Source of the DNA: Zonotrichia leucophrys gambelii
Lineage: Eukaryota > Chordata > Aves > Passeriformes > Passerellidae
Direction: 5' to 3'
DNA: 64,000 nucleotides
Assembly: GCF_028769735.1 (NCBI RefSeq)
Contig: NC_088178.1
Coordinates: 6,824,001-6,888,000 of the forward strand
Shown one piece after another: positions 11,501-23,525 of this stretch. Position 1 is the first letter of the stretch. Each line of letters opens with the position of its first letter. The translations under genes and the position numbers were made by a program. The notes under the pieces are model-generated. The model did not search any database. It was given only the letters and a program-made list of their open reading frames with translations, and was not told the DNA's origin.

Positions 11501-14238
11501 ATTGCCCTTGAGACTGTGTGCTTTTATGGAATGGTTTTAACAGCTGTTATAATTACACAGAATTTAAATGCACCATAAATTTGTGTGCCACTATATGTAT
11601 TTCACCTGCTATGTTGACCAAAATGGGTGTGGAAGCAGAAATACAGGGAAGGTTATTCTTAATACTTGAAAACAATTAAAAAACAAAAAAAAAAAAAAAC
11701 AAAAAAACTCCACCAACAAACAACAATAAAAACCAGAGAGAGACTAATTAAAGTAAATGTACAAACCCTTAGTCCTGTGAGTAATCCTTTCCCCTGCAAA
11801 TCATTCACTGACGTCAGGTGACGCTCTGTATGTGAGGCAGGATTATTTACTTGTCCCAGGGCTTGCAAGATTAAGTCTGAACACTACTCCAGAAAGAGTC
11901 CTCACAGGTCTCCAACTTTATCTTCATTATTCTGCCCTCTGTAAAGCAGCCATTCAACTGAAATTCCCTCTAATAAGTTCAATTTCTTCTCTGGGCTTTC
12001 TCTTACTTCTGGGTTGGGTTTTAGTTGTTTTCCGGCAATCACAGGGACTAGATCATTGACCTAAAGCTGAATTTGGAATTGTAAGGTAATGCTGTTGCAG
12101 GAATAGCTTAGGCTGGGCTTCTGGTATAAAGTCTGGTTTTAGCTCATCACTGTGAAGAATCAGAGTTCAAACACTGATATATAAATATAGTAGATACTGA
12201 TGCATACCCAGTCTTTCACTGAGTTCAAGCAATGCCAATACATCACTGTTTCCCTTGAACTGCTTGATACAAGATTCCAGTGTCAAATTATCTCATCATC
12301 AATGCAGAAAGCTGGCTGGCACAAAGCTTTAAAGCTTTTACTATACAAGTGACAAAAAAGTCACCTTTTTCCATTTCTTTTCAATTGTGTGACTCCACAG
12401 GGAAAAAAGATGGTCTAAATTGTAGTACATATCAGTAATGTATCACCATAATAAAGTCACATATCAGATTCATCCTTGTTCTAGTGAATTTTTAGCCTTG
12501 CTCCAATATAACACTCTTTTATTGAGTTATATAGTAGTATATTTGGAAGATCACTGCCTCAATCTAAGCTCAATAGTGTCTATGGTTTTTATTATGCATC
12601 ATGAAAAGGAGACAACAAAAGAGTTTCTAGTTCAGAAGCCATATTCTTTGACACTTACTGAATTGAACTGCCCCTTAAATTTAAGTGTATCAAAATACTC
12701 ATGTACCAGAATATTGTAAGGTAGTGAATGATATTGTTCCTCTTGTGGCACTTCGAATCCCTTCTCTTAAGCAGTACATGGAGCTGGCCATGTCTCTGTG
12801 TTCCCATCTGGACATGGAATACACGGATGAGCACATTTGTACCCTGTGCTGAGTGCCCAGATGCACAAGTTTTCCTGGAAAATGTGGCAATTTTCAATTT
12901 TTCTGCCTCCTGCTGTAGTCCCAGCACTCAATAGAGTTCCCCACTGCTGGGTTTAAGATGAAGAGAAAACAGGAGCTCCTGCCCTGTGAGAGAGCAGAAG
13001 TGTGAAGTGCTCCCAGAGCCAGCTTGAAGGCATGGAAAGAGGAAGTTCTTGTCAGGGATCTTTAGAACACACCTCATGTGGCTTCAAAACAGAGAAGGTA
13101 GCAGAAGGTGGCCTTTAAGGGCCATTTTGGTTTGGCTTTGATACAGAAGTGTGCTCTGGCATGCCCTACCAATTAACTCATCATCTGCTGTCCATTATCC
13201 CCCAGGGCCACACAAAAACTGGATCAAGTTCAGGATAAACACAACCCTGCCTGATTTCCAGAACAGCACCAACAGCAGGACTGATACAATTGAGGGCTGC
13301 AAGAGAGAAACTCAGACCAATCTGTGGAATAGATTTGAAGCCCAGATTTGCAGCTGGAGGTAATCTTGGTTATTTAGGCCATACCTAATGCTGTTTCTAG
13401 ATTCAGCATGCACACAGAGGTTCAGGAAAATCCTGCTGTTGTGGGGGTATTATACTGAGGAGAGCTCAGCCTCCAGAATTTCGTGGTGTCCATTTCAAAG
13501 GAACATAATTTGATCCATAATTTTGATCCATAATTTGATTCAATGGCCCATCAATCATTCCCACAAGGACTAAAAAACCAGTTGATGCTGCACAGTCCTA
13601 CCCAAGGGCAAAAAGGGATGAGTAACAAGGCATGTAACATCATTTTTTTTTCTGAGGAACTTGAATATAGAAGGAATTCATCTGGCACAAATCCTCATCA
13701 CTACTACAACAAGCTTATAAATGACAAGTATCCACCATGGCAACACTGGATGATAGCCTCGCACAAGCAGCAGGAAAACCCTTCTCAATTCAGAGTCCAT
13801 ACCCATCTCAGCTGGATTCCCTGTGCAGTTGCAGGTTTACTTGTTGTCCTTAAACCAGGTGGGATCCATAGCTTGATGCAACAGCCAGTTACCATTGTGT
13901 TGTGATGCTCAGATCCTGAGCCTAAAGATTTTTTTCAAAGAGATTCACTCTCTAAACAATGATTAGACTCTATAACAGAGTTTCACGTACCCACAGCATT
14001 TCCATTTGTGACTGGTGAAACACTGGCCTTAGTAGTGAAACTAAGGTATAGATGTCCAAGTAAGGAAGATGCCCCTGAAAATGTAGTCTTTTTTATGGTT
14101 TAGAGGGGGAAAAGAAATTGCATCTTGCCCAGAATGCATCATGAAGGATCGTGGCACAATTCATGGGCAGAGGATGAGGAGCAGGTGCAGAGTCCTGCCC
14201 AACCAGCACCTCTGCCCAGCCCAGTCACTCTGCTACAG
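8557..14238. other. Unique sequence with small tandem duplications
   Basis: No recognised interspersed repeat. There is a 15-bp tandem duplication (AGATCTTAGATATC at 11322-11335 and 11337-11350), a mixed A-rich run at about 11680-11720, and a repeated TTTGATCCATAAT at about 13508-13535. A 93-codon frame at 12438-12719 and a 120-codon frame at 13543-13905 lack credible splice context. A protein-like stretch at 11844-12059 was seen but has only a poor donor. Confidence 0.4.
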
Positions 14239-14414
14239 GAGATATTTCTCCTGAGAACAGCAAAGTGCCAATGCTGCCACTTTCCCCTGATGGACTTCCC
14301 CTGAGAAAGGAGGTGGAAATGAGAGCTGCACACCTACTGAAGCATCCAGAGGCACCTGCTTGCCAGGAAATGCTTTTTCCTCTTGGATTCCTGTCAGTCC
14401 CCTCTTCTCCAAAG
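14239..14414 (+). CDS. Candidate internal exon of an unrecognised gene
   Basis: A strong acceptor-like sequence (GTCACTCTGCTACAG, ending at 14238) is followed by two bases and 58 open codons, then a donor-like AAAG|GTGGAT. The frame starts DISPENSKVPMLPLSPDGLP and includes KEVEMRAAHLLKHPEAPACQ, giving a helix-like middle between proline-rich ends. Entry is phase 1 and exit is phase 0, which fits the next candidate exon at 17604. The frame also stays open past the donor to a TGA at about 14469-14471, so an alternative end is possible. No domain is recognised. Support is splice signals, an open frame and phase agreement only. Confidence 0.35.
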
Positions 14415-14591
14415 GTGGATTTTAGTGAGAAGACCATAAGCCATGACTCACATTTACACAAACCACTGTGAACCCTAAAGGGAACACAGCCCTTTGGGAA
14501 ATCTGATCAATGTCACAGAATAAGCCTGCAAAGAAGCCAAAATTCAGAGTATCACTTCCAATCCTAGTGGGATTTGATCTCATTTTTTTGG

Positions 14592-14752
14592 GAATCATAG
14601 AATTATAGAATTGTTAAGGTTGAAAAAGACCTTTAAGATCACCAAGTCCAACTGCCGGCAGTACCACCACCATGTCCAACATGCACATGGTTCTTGAACA
14701 CCTCCAGGGATGGGCACTCCACCACTGCCCTGGGCAGCCTGTGCTGGGCCTT
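14592..14752 (-). repeat. CR1 LINE 3'-end fragment, different subfamily
   Basis: Minus orientation: GAATCATAGAATTATAGAAT, then AGACCTTTAAGATCACCAAG, TCCAACTGCCGG, and CACTGCCCTGGGCAGCCTGT. The interior differs from the CCATGGGCAGGGACACC copies, which indicates another CR1 subfamily. It would lie in the intron after the candidate exon at 14239. Confidence 0.85.
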
Positions 14753-17603
14753 ATGTGGGGTTTGGGTTTTGTCTTGGTTTTTAAAATACTAAAAGCTGTA
14801 ATTCTCACCCAAATCACAACACTCTACACGTGGATGAGAGGGGGAAAAATATCACCACAGGTTTAGGGACACTGACATCCATTCTGTAACACTGCTGGAG
14901 CAGCTGGCCAAATATTGAGCTGTTGCATTTTAGCATGAGTCATTTGTTTGTTGTCAGTTTTAGCAGAGGAATCAGTGACCCTGTGTGTCAAAGTCTCTAA
15001 TGTTGATTTGTTTTGATATTTTCCTAAAATGTTAAATTGAACTATCTATTCCATTTGTCAGGTAATCTTGCAAATTATTAACACTGCAATCCATAATAAT
15101 ATAAATCATCAACAGCAGAAAAGAAAGGTCTTACCAGGACAAAAACAATCATTTTAAAAAGCCCCAGGCTCTAAACATTAAGTTATTTATTTCTTTCTAT
15201 TTTGAGTTGCTTGTATCTCTAGTTAGGAAAATGCAATCCCAAATGGAAAGCTCTCCCACAGAAGATCAGCAGCAGCCCACTCTCTAGCCAGCATCTTTAA
15301 AGTTGGAGCTTCTCTGGAAACTGCAAACTCCTACTGCAGGAAGAGAAGGACAACAAATCTCCCCCAAATCTGTGCTGAGTGTATCCTTCCAGCTCTAAGT
15401 AACTGATAGACAATGAATCACAATGTTCTTTGCCTTCCTCCTTCAATAACAGTGTTTAAATTCCACTAACATCACTTCAGAGAAATTGTTCATGGACAAT
15501 TTTTCTGGACCTGTGCTGTAACTGCACTAACAATTGGTCCCCAAAGCCAGGCTGGCTTATCAGCAGAATAACCCTTTGAGAGACTGAAATGCACTGTTCT
15601 TAGAGAAACCATCAGCCTCTGAAAATACTTTCCTTCTGGGACCAACACAGTCATTTATATCAATACAACAAAGAAAACATTTACTGTGAGAAAAAGCCTT
15701 CACTATATTATGAACATAATAAATCAGGGCCAGTTGCTTGGAATTCTAGTTTCATTTAGGTCACTAAAATAAATCTGCAAACATTTGCCTGAGCTCTGTT
15801 TGTTCTTCCTCTGAGGACATTAGTACTGTAAGATCTAAAACTCCCACACATACCTCTATTTCTTTCTATTTATCCTTTAAAAGTAGAAAAGGTCTGAGCA
15901 GGAGTGCCCTGTGCTGGCATCCCTCACTTTATCAAGCTCCTTAGGGACAGACAAAAATCCCAAAAAGCTAAGATAAGGCTGCACACAGGATTTAAGTCCA
16001 TGACTTACTGACTTCAGATCAAACACATGAAAGAGATACTGACTTCCAAGTCTCTTCTACCCTTTTTATAAAAGTGCAGGCTTTTAAAATGCGATTTTCA
16101 TCTGCCTCTGCTCAAAGTAGATGCACAAATGTCTCATTGTGCCATTGCAGGGGCACTGCTGCCAGGCTTAGACTGAATTTTCAGGCTCAGGAATGCAGGA
16201 GTGGGCCCCGAAACACTTCCCTTGTGTTTTGTGAGGATTCATTTCCAGTGTGGCCATTTCCATCTAAGCACTTGGTCTGCAGGAGAAGCCCACTGGAATT
16301 GTCAGTGCCTTAACTCAAAGTGAGTTCCCAACAAGGGTCTGCCTGATCCTCACTCCAGCCCCAGCCCAGGGGTAATTTCCAGCATCTCTACAGGTTTAGA
16401 TCCAGTAAACAGGGAATAGCTTTTACTGAGAATGAGTCTTGGCAACAGGTCCCAAGGCTTTTAGGCCATCCTGCCTTACAAACCCTAAGGAAACACACAC
16501 CAAGGCTGTGTGTCACTGCTGTGTGCCACTTTCCATCTGTAGGGCTTTTCTATCTATTGGTGCCCACTGCCATGGGTTTGAACTCATACCCACCTGCATC
16601 TCAGAGGAACAGTGAAGAAAATTTTCCATTGGTGTTGTTAATATTGATTTACTATCAATGGAGATTTACTATCAATGTATTTCCATAACAGCTAAACCCA
16701 ACACCGTGGTAAAGGCTCTATCTGCCAATTAAGGGATTTCCTCTGTAAGGCTTAGAGTACTTTAGATTTGTACTTATGTATAAAAGGAATATCTTTATAT
16801 AACTAATTACATTTCTATTTTTGCAACAGTTCACTTCCCCTCAGAAAAAGGAAAAGTTTTCTGAGTTGCTTTTCTTTAACACAACAAATATTGCTGTATT
16901 TCATCAGACTGAAAGTCTCATGTATTTTGTCTGCCAGCCTTATTGGACTTGTACACGTGGCCTATATAATGTGTCATACTTCTACAAGAGTAAATTTTTA
17001 ATCCACTGCAGTCTTGGTGAACTCCTTTGGAGCAATTCAAAGTACAAGTCAGGCTTGGTTTACATATTGATAGCCACTCCAGAACATGATCAGTGAGCCA
17101 TGGAGGTGTTTCCACGTGAACTATGCTGCCAGCAGTTGGTCACACTAAAGCACACCCAGTAACATCTCCCTGTCCTGGCAGAACCTGGCACAGACCTCTC
17201 TGGTGCAGGCAGAGCCAGCTCTGCCCCACATGATTTTCTCTGTATGCAGGCTGACTCCAGTCCCTGCTCCTCCTCAGAGGATTTTCAGGCATGCCTAAGC
17301 ACAGACCTGTCACAGTTGAGACAGCCATGGTAGACGGAATATCCCCATACAATTTCAGAAAGCTTCAACCCATACAGAGCAACACCTTACCACTTCAGAA
17401 GGCTTCAAGCAGCCACCCTTGTTGTTGTTTAGCCCAAGCTTTTATCCCCTCCTGTTGGTGCCCTGCCCCTGTGTGCCCTCTGTTCCCTTTGGTGGCTGCT
17501 CAGTGCCCCTGGGCACTCCATGGCTCATTGCTGTCAGTGCTGCTCACCTGCTGCACCCACTGGGGATGAGGCTCCAATTACCACAAACTCTGTACCTACA
17601 CAG
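14753..17603. other. Unique AT-rich sequence; no supported exon
   Basis: It contains a 17-bp tandem duplication around GATTTACTATCAATG (16646-16660 and 16663-16677). No interspersed repeat was recognised. If the gene model is right, this is intron. Confidence 0.4.
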
Positions 17604-17712
17604 GCCTCTTGTCCAGGAGTGTTCTATGCATTAAAAACAGGGGCTAAAACACCTCCACTGTACAGTAACAGACATGAAAATGCTACTGAGCTCTTCAGGC
17701 ATCTGGCAGCAG
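17604..17712 (+). CDS. Candidate internal exon of an unrecognised gene
   Basis: The acceptor-like TGTACCTACACAG ends at 17603; a second possible acceptor, CTCTTGTCCAG, ends at 17616. The frame reads VFYALKTGAKTPPLYSNRHE, then NATELFRHLAAG, and the donor-like GGCAGCAG|GTGGGA follows at 17712. It enters in phase 0 and exits in phase 1. The frame remains open beyond the donor (GGIFDPSGFTDVHEIQVKML...) to a TGA at about 17880, so the true end could be later. The sequence is protein-like but matches no family I know. Only the first acceptor fits the phase of the exon at 14239. Confidence 0.3.
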
Positions 17713-18629
17713 GTGGGATCTTTGATCCCAGTGGATTTACTGATGTACATGAGATACAAGTGAAAATGTTGGTGGAGAGGCTGCCTGACCTCCTGCCATC
17801 CCAGGACGTGGGAAACACCAAGGAAAGGCAGTCAGGCTGTAGGATTGAAGGGAAGGAGGACAGGCAGAGCACATTCCAGTGACACATACAGCACCATTTC
17901 CCAGCCCGGAGCAGCAGGAAGTTTCTAGGATAGTTGGAAATTGTTTCTTTTTGGCAGCCTGGATGCCAGAACTGAGTGGCCCTAAGGACACAGCACAGCC
18001 CTCAGTAGGGAAGGGCTGCAGGGTTTTCCTTAGGCAGCTGTACTCTGGGAAGAAATGGAGAAGAAGACACACATACAAAAAGCACATAATAAAGCCCATA
18101 AAAACACCTACATATTATAGCAAGCAGTGCTATTAAATCAAGTGAGTAAGCATCAACAGGTCTACACAGAGACTAGGGGAAATATGAGCACAGAGTCCTC
18201 AGAGGAAATCAGAAATTTTCTCTTTCTGAACAAATAGATTATCCCTGCTGAAATACTTCTGTGTTGAACGCAGACTGAGCAGAAATATGGTTTCTTCTGC
18301 TTAATGGAAGAATTTCCCCAAATCACTAGCCAGTTTATTTTATTTTCTAGAAGTTTATATAAAGCAGCTCTCCAGCTAGTTAGAGAGATGGATGGAAATC
18401 TTGCATTTCCATTGTTTTAGGCAGTTTGTTGTTAGCTACTTGCAAAGTGTTCTGAATATCTGATGAATGGGAAAATATGGATTACTAAATAAAATTGGAC
18501 CTGCTTCAATGCCGGTTACCCTGTGCTACCTAGCACCACTTGTTTTGCGTATAATAGATAAATAGTACCAAGAGTTTGGGGGTGTTAGTAAGGGCTTGTT
18601 TCTGTGACCCTTCTCAAGGCTGCACAGAG

Positions 18630-18784
18630 TGTTCCCTCAGCCTCACACTTCACCTACTCCTTGTGCTAATATTGCTGTTGATGTTTTTAACCACCTGAAA
18701 TTGATTTGTTTGAATGACCCACATCCCAATGTCAACCTGGCCACAAAATCAGCAAGTTCAGAAGAAACTGCTTGGACCCAGAAG
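18630..18784 (+). CDS. Candidate internal exon of an unrecognised gene
   Basis: The open frame contains CANIAVDVFNHLKLICLNDP and NVNLATKSASSEETAWTQK, and closes at a donor-like CAGAAG|GTAGGA. The start is not settled. Acceptor-like sites end at 18618 (TTCTCAAG, the best pyrimidine tract), 18629 and 18640 (CCCTCAG). Only 18630 gives the entry phase needed by the upstream candidate, and only the exit phase (0) is shared by all choices. The next candidate exon begins in phase 0, so the two join in frame. No domain is recognised. Confidence 0.3.
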
Positions 18785-19131
18785 GTAGGAATCCACAAAC
18801 AGGAATTTCTGTCTCACTGGCAGGTTTCCAGGGAGAAGTGGCTGTGTCTTGTTGACACAGAGCTGAGCAGACACCCAGTACCAAGGGGGACACTGGACAG
18901 GCAGAAATCTGGAGGACAGGAGGACACCCAAGCACTACCCTTCCTCCTCATGATTTTTTTTTCAGTCTGAATCAGACACACTCCCAGCACATATAAACAC
19001 TCATCTTTTCTTTTAAATACTTAAAGCAGAACAGAAAACACGAGTTTTACTGCCTTTGCCCCAAAAGTGTGCACAACCACTGTGCAGTTACAACATTAGT
19101 GCAGTCTTGGACTCTGCTCCTTCCCATCCAG

Positions 19132-19322
19132 GACCTTTCTGAACCATTTCTTTATTTCACCCAGCTCACTCAATGTGCCCTCTCCAGTCCAACCCAGTTC
19201 AGCATGTGTCCCTTCAGGGATATGGGCTGTTTACCTAAGCTTGATGAAACAGGATTTGACCTGCAGAGTGTTGAGGAAATATACCACTGTCTTCAAAAAG
19301 AAAAGGTTGAAGGAAATCTGAG
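19132..19322 (+). CDS. Candidate internal exon of an unrecognised gene
   Basis: A good acceptor (CTCTGCTCCTTCCCATCCAG, ending at 19131) leads into 63 open codons plus two bases, ending at CTGAG|GTAATG. The frame begins DLSEPFLYFTQLTQCALSSP and ends with LDETGFDLQSVEEIYHCLQK and EKVEGNL, the latter part reading like an amphipathic helix. Entry is phase 0 and exit is phase 2. It directly follows the candidate exon ending at 18784, with a 347-base intron. A second acceptor (CCCTTCAG, ending at about 19219) would give a shorter exon in the same frame. Among the candidates this is one of the more convincing. Confidence 0.4.
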
Positions 19323-19799
19323 GTAATGTATCCCTCAGTCAGCCTTTAATCCCTTGGAAACTCATGCACAAACAAATATGAGACAAGAAGGCAGCAAGTT
19401 ATGTCAAAGCCACACAGGTTCTTGGTGCAGTGAGTGGTCCAGGGGCAGGAGGGGAAGCCACAGAGGTCCCGTCCCTTCCCTTCCCTTCCCTAGGCACATT
19501 GCCACAGGACATTCTGGGAGGGAACTATCACCTGGAGTGTAGCTACCAAACCACAGATATGCAACTCACTGAAAAAATGTGAGTTTTTCTCCAAATGTAG
19601 CCATCAGAAGATCCACTGTGTGACCCTAAGGGTGTTACAAGTAGGATTGTATCATTTAGGGTGAGCCTAAAAGTTACATCTTAATGCAGTGACTGCAGTG
19701 AGAACAGAGAAATTTCATTTACAAAATGTGCAAAGCAATTGCACGTGCTCTGGAAGCCAGGATCAAAACTCAAAGTTGTCTTGACAAAATTAAAATTAG

Positions 19800-20450
19800 G
19801 TCAAGAAGCAAAGAAACAGGACCCTCAAGAGACTATCTTATCTAGCCTCTGACCATAGGATCAGTTCTGTCAATACAGTTGCTTCCAGTAACTTGTCAAG
19901 CTTACTCTTAAAATCCTCTTGTGGTATTCCATGTGTCCCCTCTGTGTTTTGGGTTTGTTTCCAAGGTGTAAGTACATTTATGCTTTTCCAAAATCAACCC
20001 AAATCTCCCTTAATGTAATTAGTCTCTTTTTTTTGTCTTGTCTGCTTCTGGACATAGAAGACATACTGTTTCCTTTCTTTTTGCAGCAGCTTTTAAGGCT
20101 TTTAGATTTATGTCCCACTCTCCTTTCAATTACTTTTAAAGTGAGAGAATAGGGGCTGTTTTAACCTTGCCCTGAGAACTGTATTTCTTAGATCTCTGAG
20201 CACCTTCAGTGCTTCCCCCCTCCCAGTGCTCTCCAGCATGTCTCTCCTGAAATGTAGCATCCAAAGCTGGACCAGGTCCTACTAATGCTGACTAGAGCAG
20301 ACACATTACACTTTTTCAAATAATGCTCCTTCTTGCACACCCTCACATATTTACCTTCTCAACCCCAGCAAAGCATCATTAATCAGCACTTGATTGATTG
20401 GCTTTTAGACTCCCCCTCAATTCCTTCTCTGTAGAACAGGTGCCTTGGGG
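19800..20450 (-). repeat. Old, diverged CR1 LINE (minus strand)
   Basis: Landmarks of CR1 body sequence occur in reverse-complement order: ACTATCTTATCTAGCCTCTG near 19830, AACTTGTCAAGCTTACTCTT near 19895, GTAGCATCCAAAGCTGGACC near 20255, TACTAATGCTGACTAGAGCA near 20280, and AATCAGCACTTGATTG with GACTCCCCCTCAATTCC near 20380-20425. Each resembles a known CR1 segment, but the element is heavily decayed, so its boundaries are rough. It would lie in an intron of the candidate gene. Confidence 0.5.
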
Positions 20451-21191
20451 CACAGGGTCAAACTAAACCTCTTAGAATGAAACCAGAAGCTGAGAGCTCC
20501 AAAGCCAGGTATCCATGTCTCCATTTTTCCAAGGAAAGGCCAAATGACAGCGAAGTTACGAGCATGGTTGGCAGCACAATTTGTTTTAATGATTGGCAAA
20601 TACTGTTGGGGTTTGGATGCCAGCAGGCAGAAGAAGTTTTCTATTTTACACACATAGAAAATCCATCACTGTGACATGGAGTTGATTTCCCAAAATGCAG
20701 ACAGTGCAAGACCAGCAAGATGCCCCCTCCCAGCACCTTCTTGAGCATGACATTTCTTTCTAGCACCTGCACAAATGTGATCCTGATCCTGTTGGAATCA
20801 AAGCAACAAGTGACACCCTGCTTCCCAAGGAGCTCGATTCAATCCCAGCATGTCACCTGGCTGCAGTCCCTGGCCTGTCCCCGGGGGTCCTGCAGGGAGA
20901 CCTTTGTGCAGGCAGTGCCTCCTTTGATCCCTGAGCTCTGGCAAACCAGCTGCGTCACTGGGTCAGCTGAGGTGACCTGAACCTTCAGATCTGTTCCTTT
21001 GCTGTTGTTTCCCAGAGCATTGTTTGGGAGGCTCCTTTTCAGGCACTGCACTGCTGCCAGGCCCTGAGCAAACAAGGGAATGCACAAGATATTTCTCCCC
21101 ACTTTGTCTTCCTTTCCTGTACTTCCTTTTTTCTTTCCCCACTCTACTCATCTCTTTCACTTTCTTCCTCTTTCTCTCTTCCTTCCTATAC

Positions 21192-21415
21192 ACAGAATAA
21201 TAGAATGGTTTGGGTTGGAAGGAACCTTAAAGATAATCTCATCCCACCCCCTGCCATGGGCAGGGACACCTTCCACTATCCCAGCTTGTTCCAAACCCTG
21301 TCCAACCTGGCCTTGCACACATCCAGGGATCCAGGGGCAGCCACAGCTTCTCTGGGACCCTGTGGCCTGCCCATCCTCACAGGATGTTCCTTCCTATACA
21401 CCCTGCCCATTCCTA
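21192..21415 (-). repeat. CR1 LINE 3'-end fragment
   Basis: Minus orientation, well preserved: CAGAATAATAGAATGG, TTTGGGTTGGAAGGAACC, CCCCTGCCATGGGCAGGGAC, CCTGTCCAACCTGGCC and AGGGATCCAGGGGCAGCCAC follow in order, then a Thr/Pro-coding remnant of the ORF2 end. Confidence 0.93.
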
Positions 21416-23472
21416 GCATACATCCCAGCTACAGATAACAATCCTAAGCCCAGCCCATTAAAGACTCAGTTATTCAGATATTCTCCTTTCAGCACAGCAA
21501 GCCAGCATCCCATTTCCCATTTTCAGTGATGTCAGAAAGTCAATGCTTTAAAAGCCCACAGGCACTCTCAGCAAATACCATAATCCCATTACAGATGGGA
21601 TTTCTATTTAATTGGAAATAAATAAGCAGGCAAAATAGCCCAACAGCCCTCCCCTACCTCCAAGCCACAGTGTCACCCACCACTATTCCAGTTTAAAATT
21701 CATATCCATTATTAAAGACACTTGGGAAGCATGACCATGCAAGGCTCCATGGAAAGGTGACATGGAGGAACAAAAGCTTTTCCTCATTGCCCTGCTATGG
21801 TGACAGGTAGAGAGGGAAGTCAGCCCCTGTCGGCTGGAAGGGTTTTTGTCAGGGAGAGCACTAAAGGCAGTGCCAATCCTGCTGGAGAAGGAAGGCTGGG
21901 ATCAGTCACTCCCAGTAATCCCCAGTGAGCTCTGCTGGCTGACATCTGTCACGCTCAGTCACTGATGGCTGAGGAGATGGAAATTGTGCTGAAGCACCCA
22001 TGGATGGGAACTGTGTCCAGTTGCCAAAGTGGAGAGAAAATATGTGATGTAAAAGACACAAAGAGCTGCTTCAGCTGGAAGCTTTCTACCACAAAAGCAG
22101 GATTCCACACACTGAGAAATACATCAAGTTTTGCATCAAATAAGATGTTAGCAAATGTTCTATTTAAATCTTTTCTTGCCCCCAAAGATAATAAAAATGT
22201 CAGTTTGCCACTTTTTCATTTCCCTCTCTTTTCCCAAAAAGTCCTTGCCCAACTGTCTGTCCAATACTTTCTGTAAAAATAATGACATCAAAAGGAAAAC
22301 ATGCAAAGGAAAATATGTAAGAGATCTAAACATCATCCTGCAAGCCTCATCCAAAACAAACAAAAAAAAAAAGTAGAGGGAAGGCAAGGAAAAATGCAAG
22401 AAATAGAATATTCAGAAAGTCAGATATATGAATATAAGACCCATAAGACAATCCAGTTCACTTTCAAACAGTTGTTTTATCATACAAAGCTACACAGGAG
22501 AGTGAAAGGAGCACTTCATCCATTCTTCTGCAGATTTTTAAGGGACCCTCAGCCCCAAACTGCAATGCCCAAGAAGAGAGTACATATAATAAATCCTCCC
22601 ATCTTACTGCGTCAGACACAATAAAAGTTTGAAGTTTTTGCTTGGAACCTTCCAAATCCTGCAGCACTGCCATTGCTCAGGTTGGGTTACACAATCTGAA
22701 ATCAACAGCAGACACCAAGAAGCACTATTGGTCTTATCTTCGTCTTCATTATAAGAAATCAGACAATAAATAGAGCCTGTAAAAATCGAGCCAGGACAAT
22801 TCTGCAGCTTTGTTTCACCTGAAAAAGTCAGGGGCATTGGCTCACAGAGCATCTCATAGAAAACTAAGGGAGAGTTGGGAGAGGAGTCAGAAAACACAAA
22901 TTGAGAAGCAGTTTTATAGCAACCTCTTTGCCAAATCTTTCACTTCTCCTTAAGTCTTTAAGCACTGGATCCTGTTTTCATCTATTTTGTGATGCTCTTT
23001 TGGAACAGAAATAATTTATTTAAGGAAAATGGGGACAGAAGGTGATTTTAGTCTAGGAACAGTCATTAAAATTACTAAAAATATTCTAGGAAAGGTTGAA
23101 AACAAACCAAAGGTTAAAATCAAACAAACAAAAATCAGGAGATTATCTGTACACATCAGGAAGTGGTGAAATGTTTACAGGAGCTCCACTGAAATGGCAA
23201 CATTTCTAGCAGCTTTTGTTATTTCTACTAACTGACCAGGATTTGCAAATACATTCATTTGAAGTTGTATAAAAACTACATGCATATATGTTTATTTGTA
23301 TAAAAACAAAATAAGTGAGGGCTGCAGAGGAAAACCCCTGTGAATTAGATTAACATCTACATAAAACATCTGAACAACATCAGCATTTGTTCCTCCTCAG
23401 CCTTAGCACACTCAAGGAAGCAGAGTTAACCAAAAATTTGCACTGAATGTTTCCCAAAGATCACATCTTTAG
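21416..23472. other. Unique sequence, probable intron or intergenic
   Basis: A 103-codon frame at 21965-22276 follows an acceptor-like GTCACGCTCAG but has no donor. A-rich runs lie near 22359. No repeat was recognised. Confidence 0.35.
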
Positions 23473-23525
23473 TTTCATAGGGCTTGCAGCAAAGAATCAC
23501 CAAATCTGTTCATTGTATGCTCACA
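23473..23525 (+). CDS. Candidate short internal exon
   Basis: Seventeen open codons, FIGLAAKNHQICSLYAH, lie between an acceptor-like CACATCTTTAG (ending at 23472) and a consensus donor CACA|GTAAGTAC. Entry is phase 2, which completes the codon left open at 19322, and exit is phase 1, which fits the exon at 28265. The donor is among the strongest in the window. An exon this short could easily be a coincidence, so it rests mainly on the donor and phase fit. Confidence 0.3.

Noticed and set aside
11844..12059. Hydrophobic, protein-like frame after CTTGTCCCAG
   Set aside because: The only phase-compatible donor (ACAG|GTCTCC) is poor, so it is too weak to list as an exon.
13201..13362. Exon-like frame between CATTATCCCCCAG and GGAG|GTAATC
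   Set aside because: Plausible splice sites, but the peptide has no recognisable pattern and does not connect in phase to a neighbour with confidence.
18352..18366. TATA-like TTTATATAAAGCAG as a promoter
   Set aside because: AT-rich setting, and no start-site context or following first exon.
20765..20970. Additional exon after TTTCTTTCTAG (two open frames)
   Set aside because: One frame has only a GTGACC donor and does not keep the phase into the following exon. The other ends in a stop without a polyadenylation context. It is not needed by the gene model.
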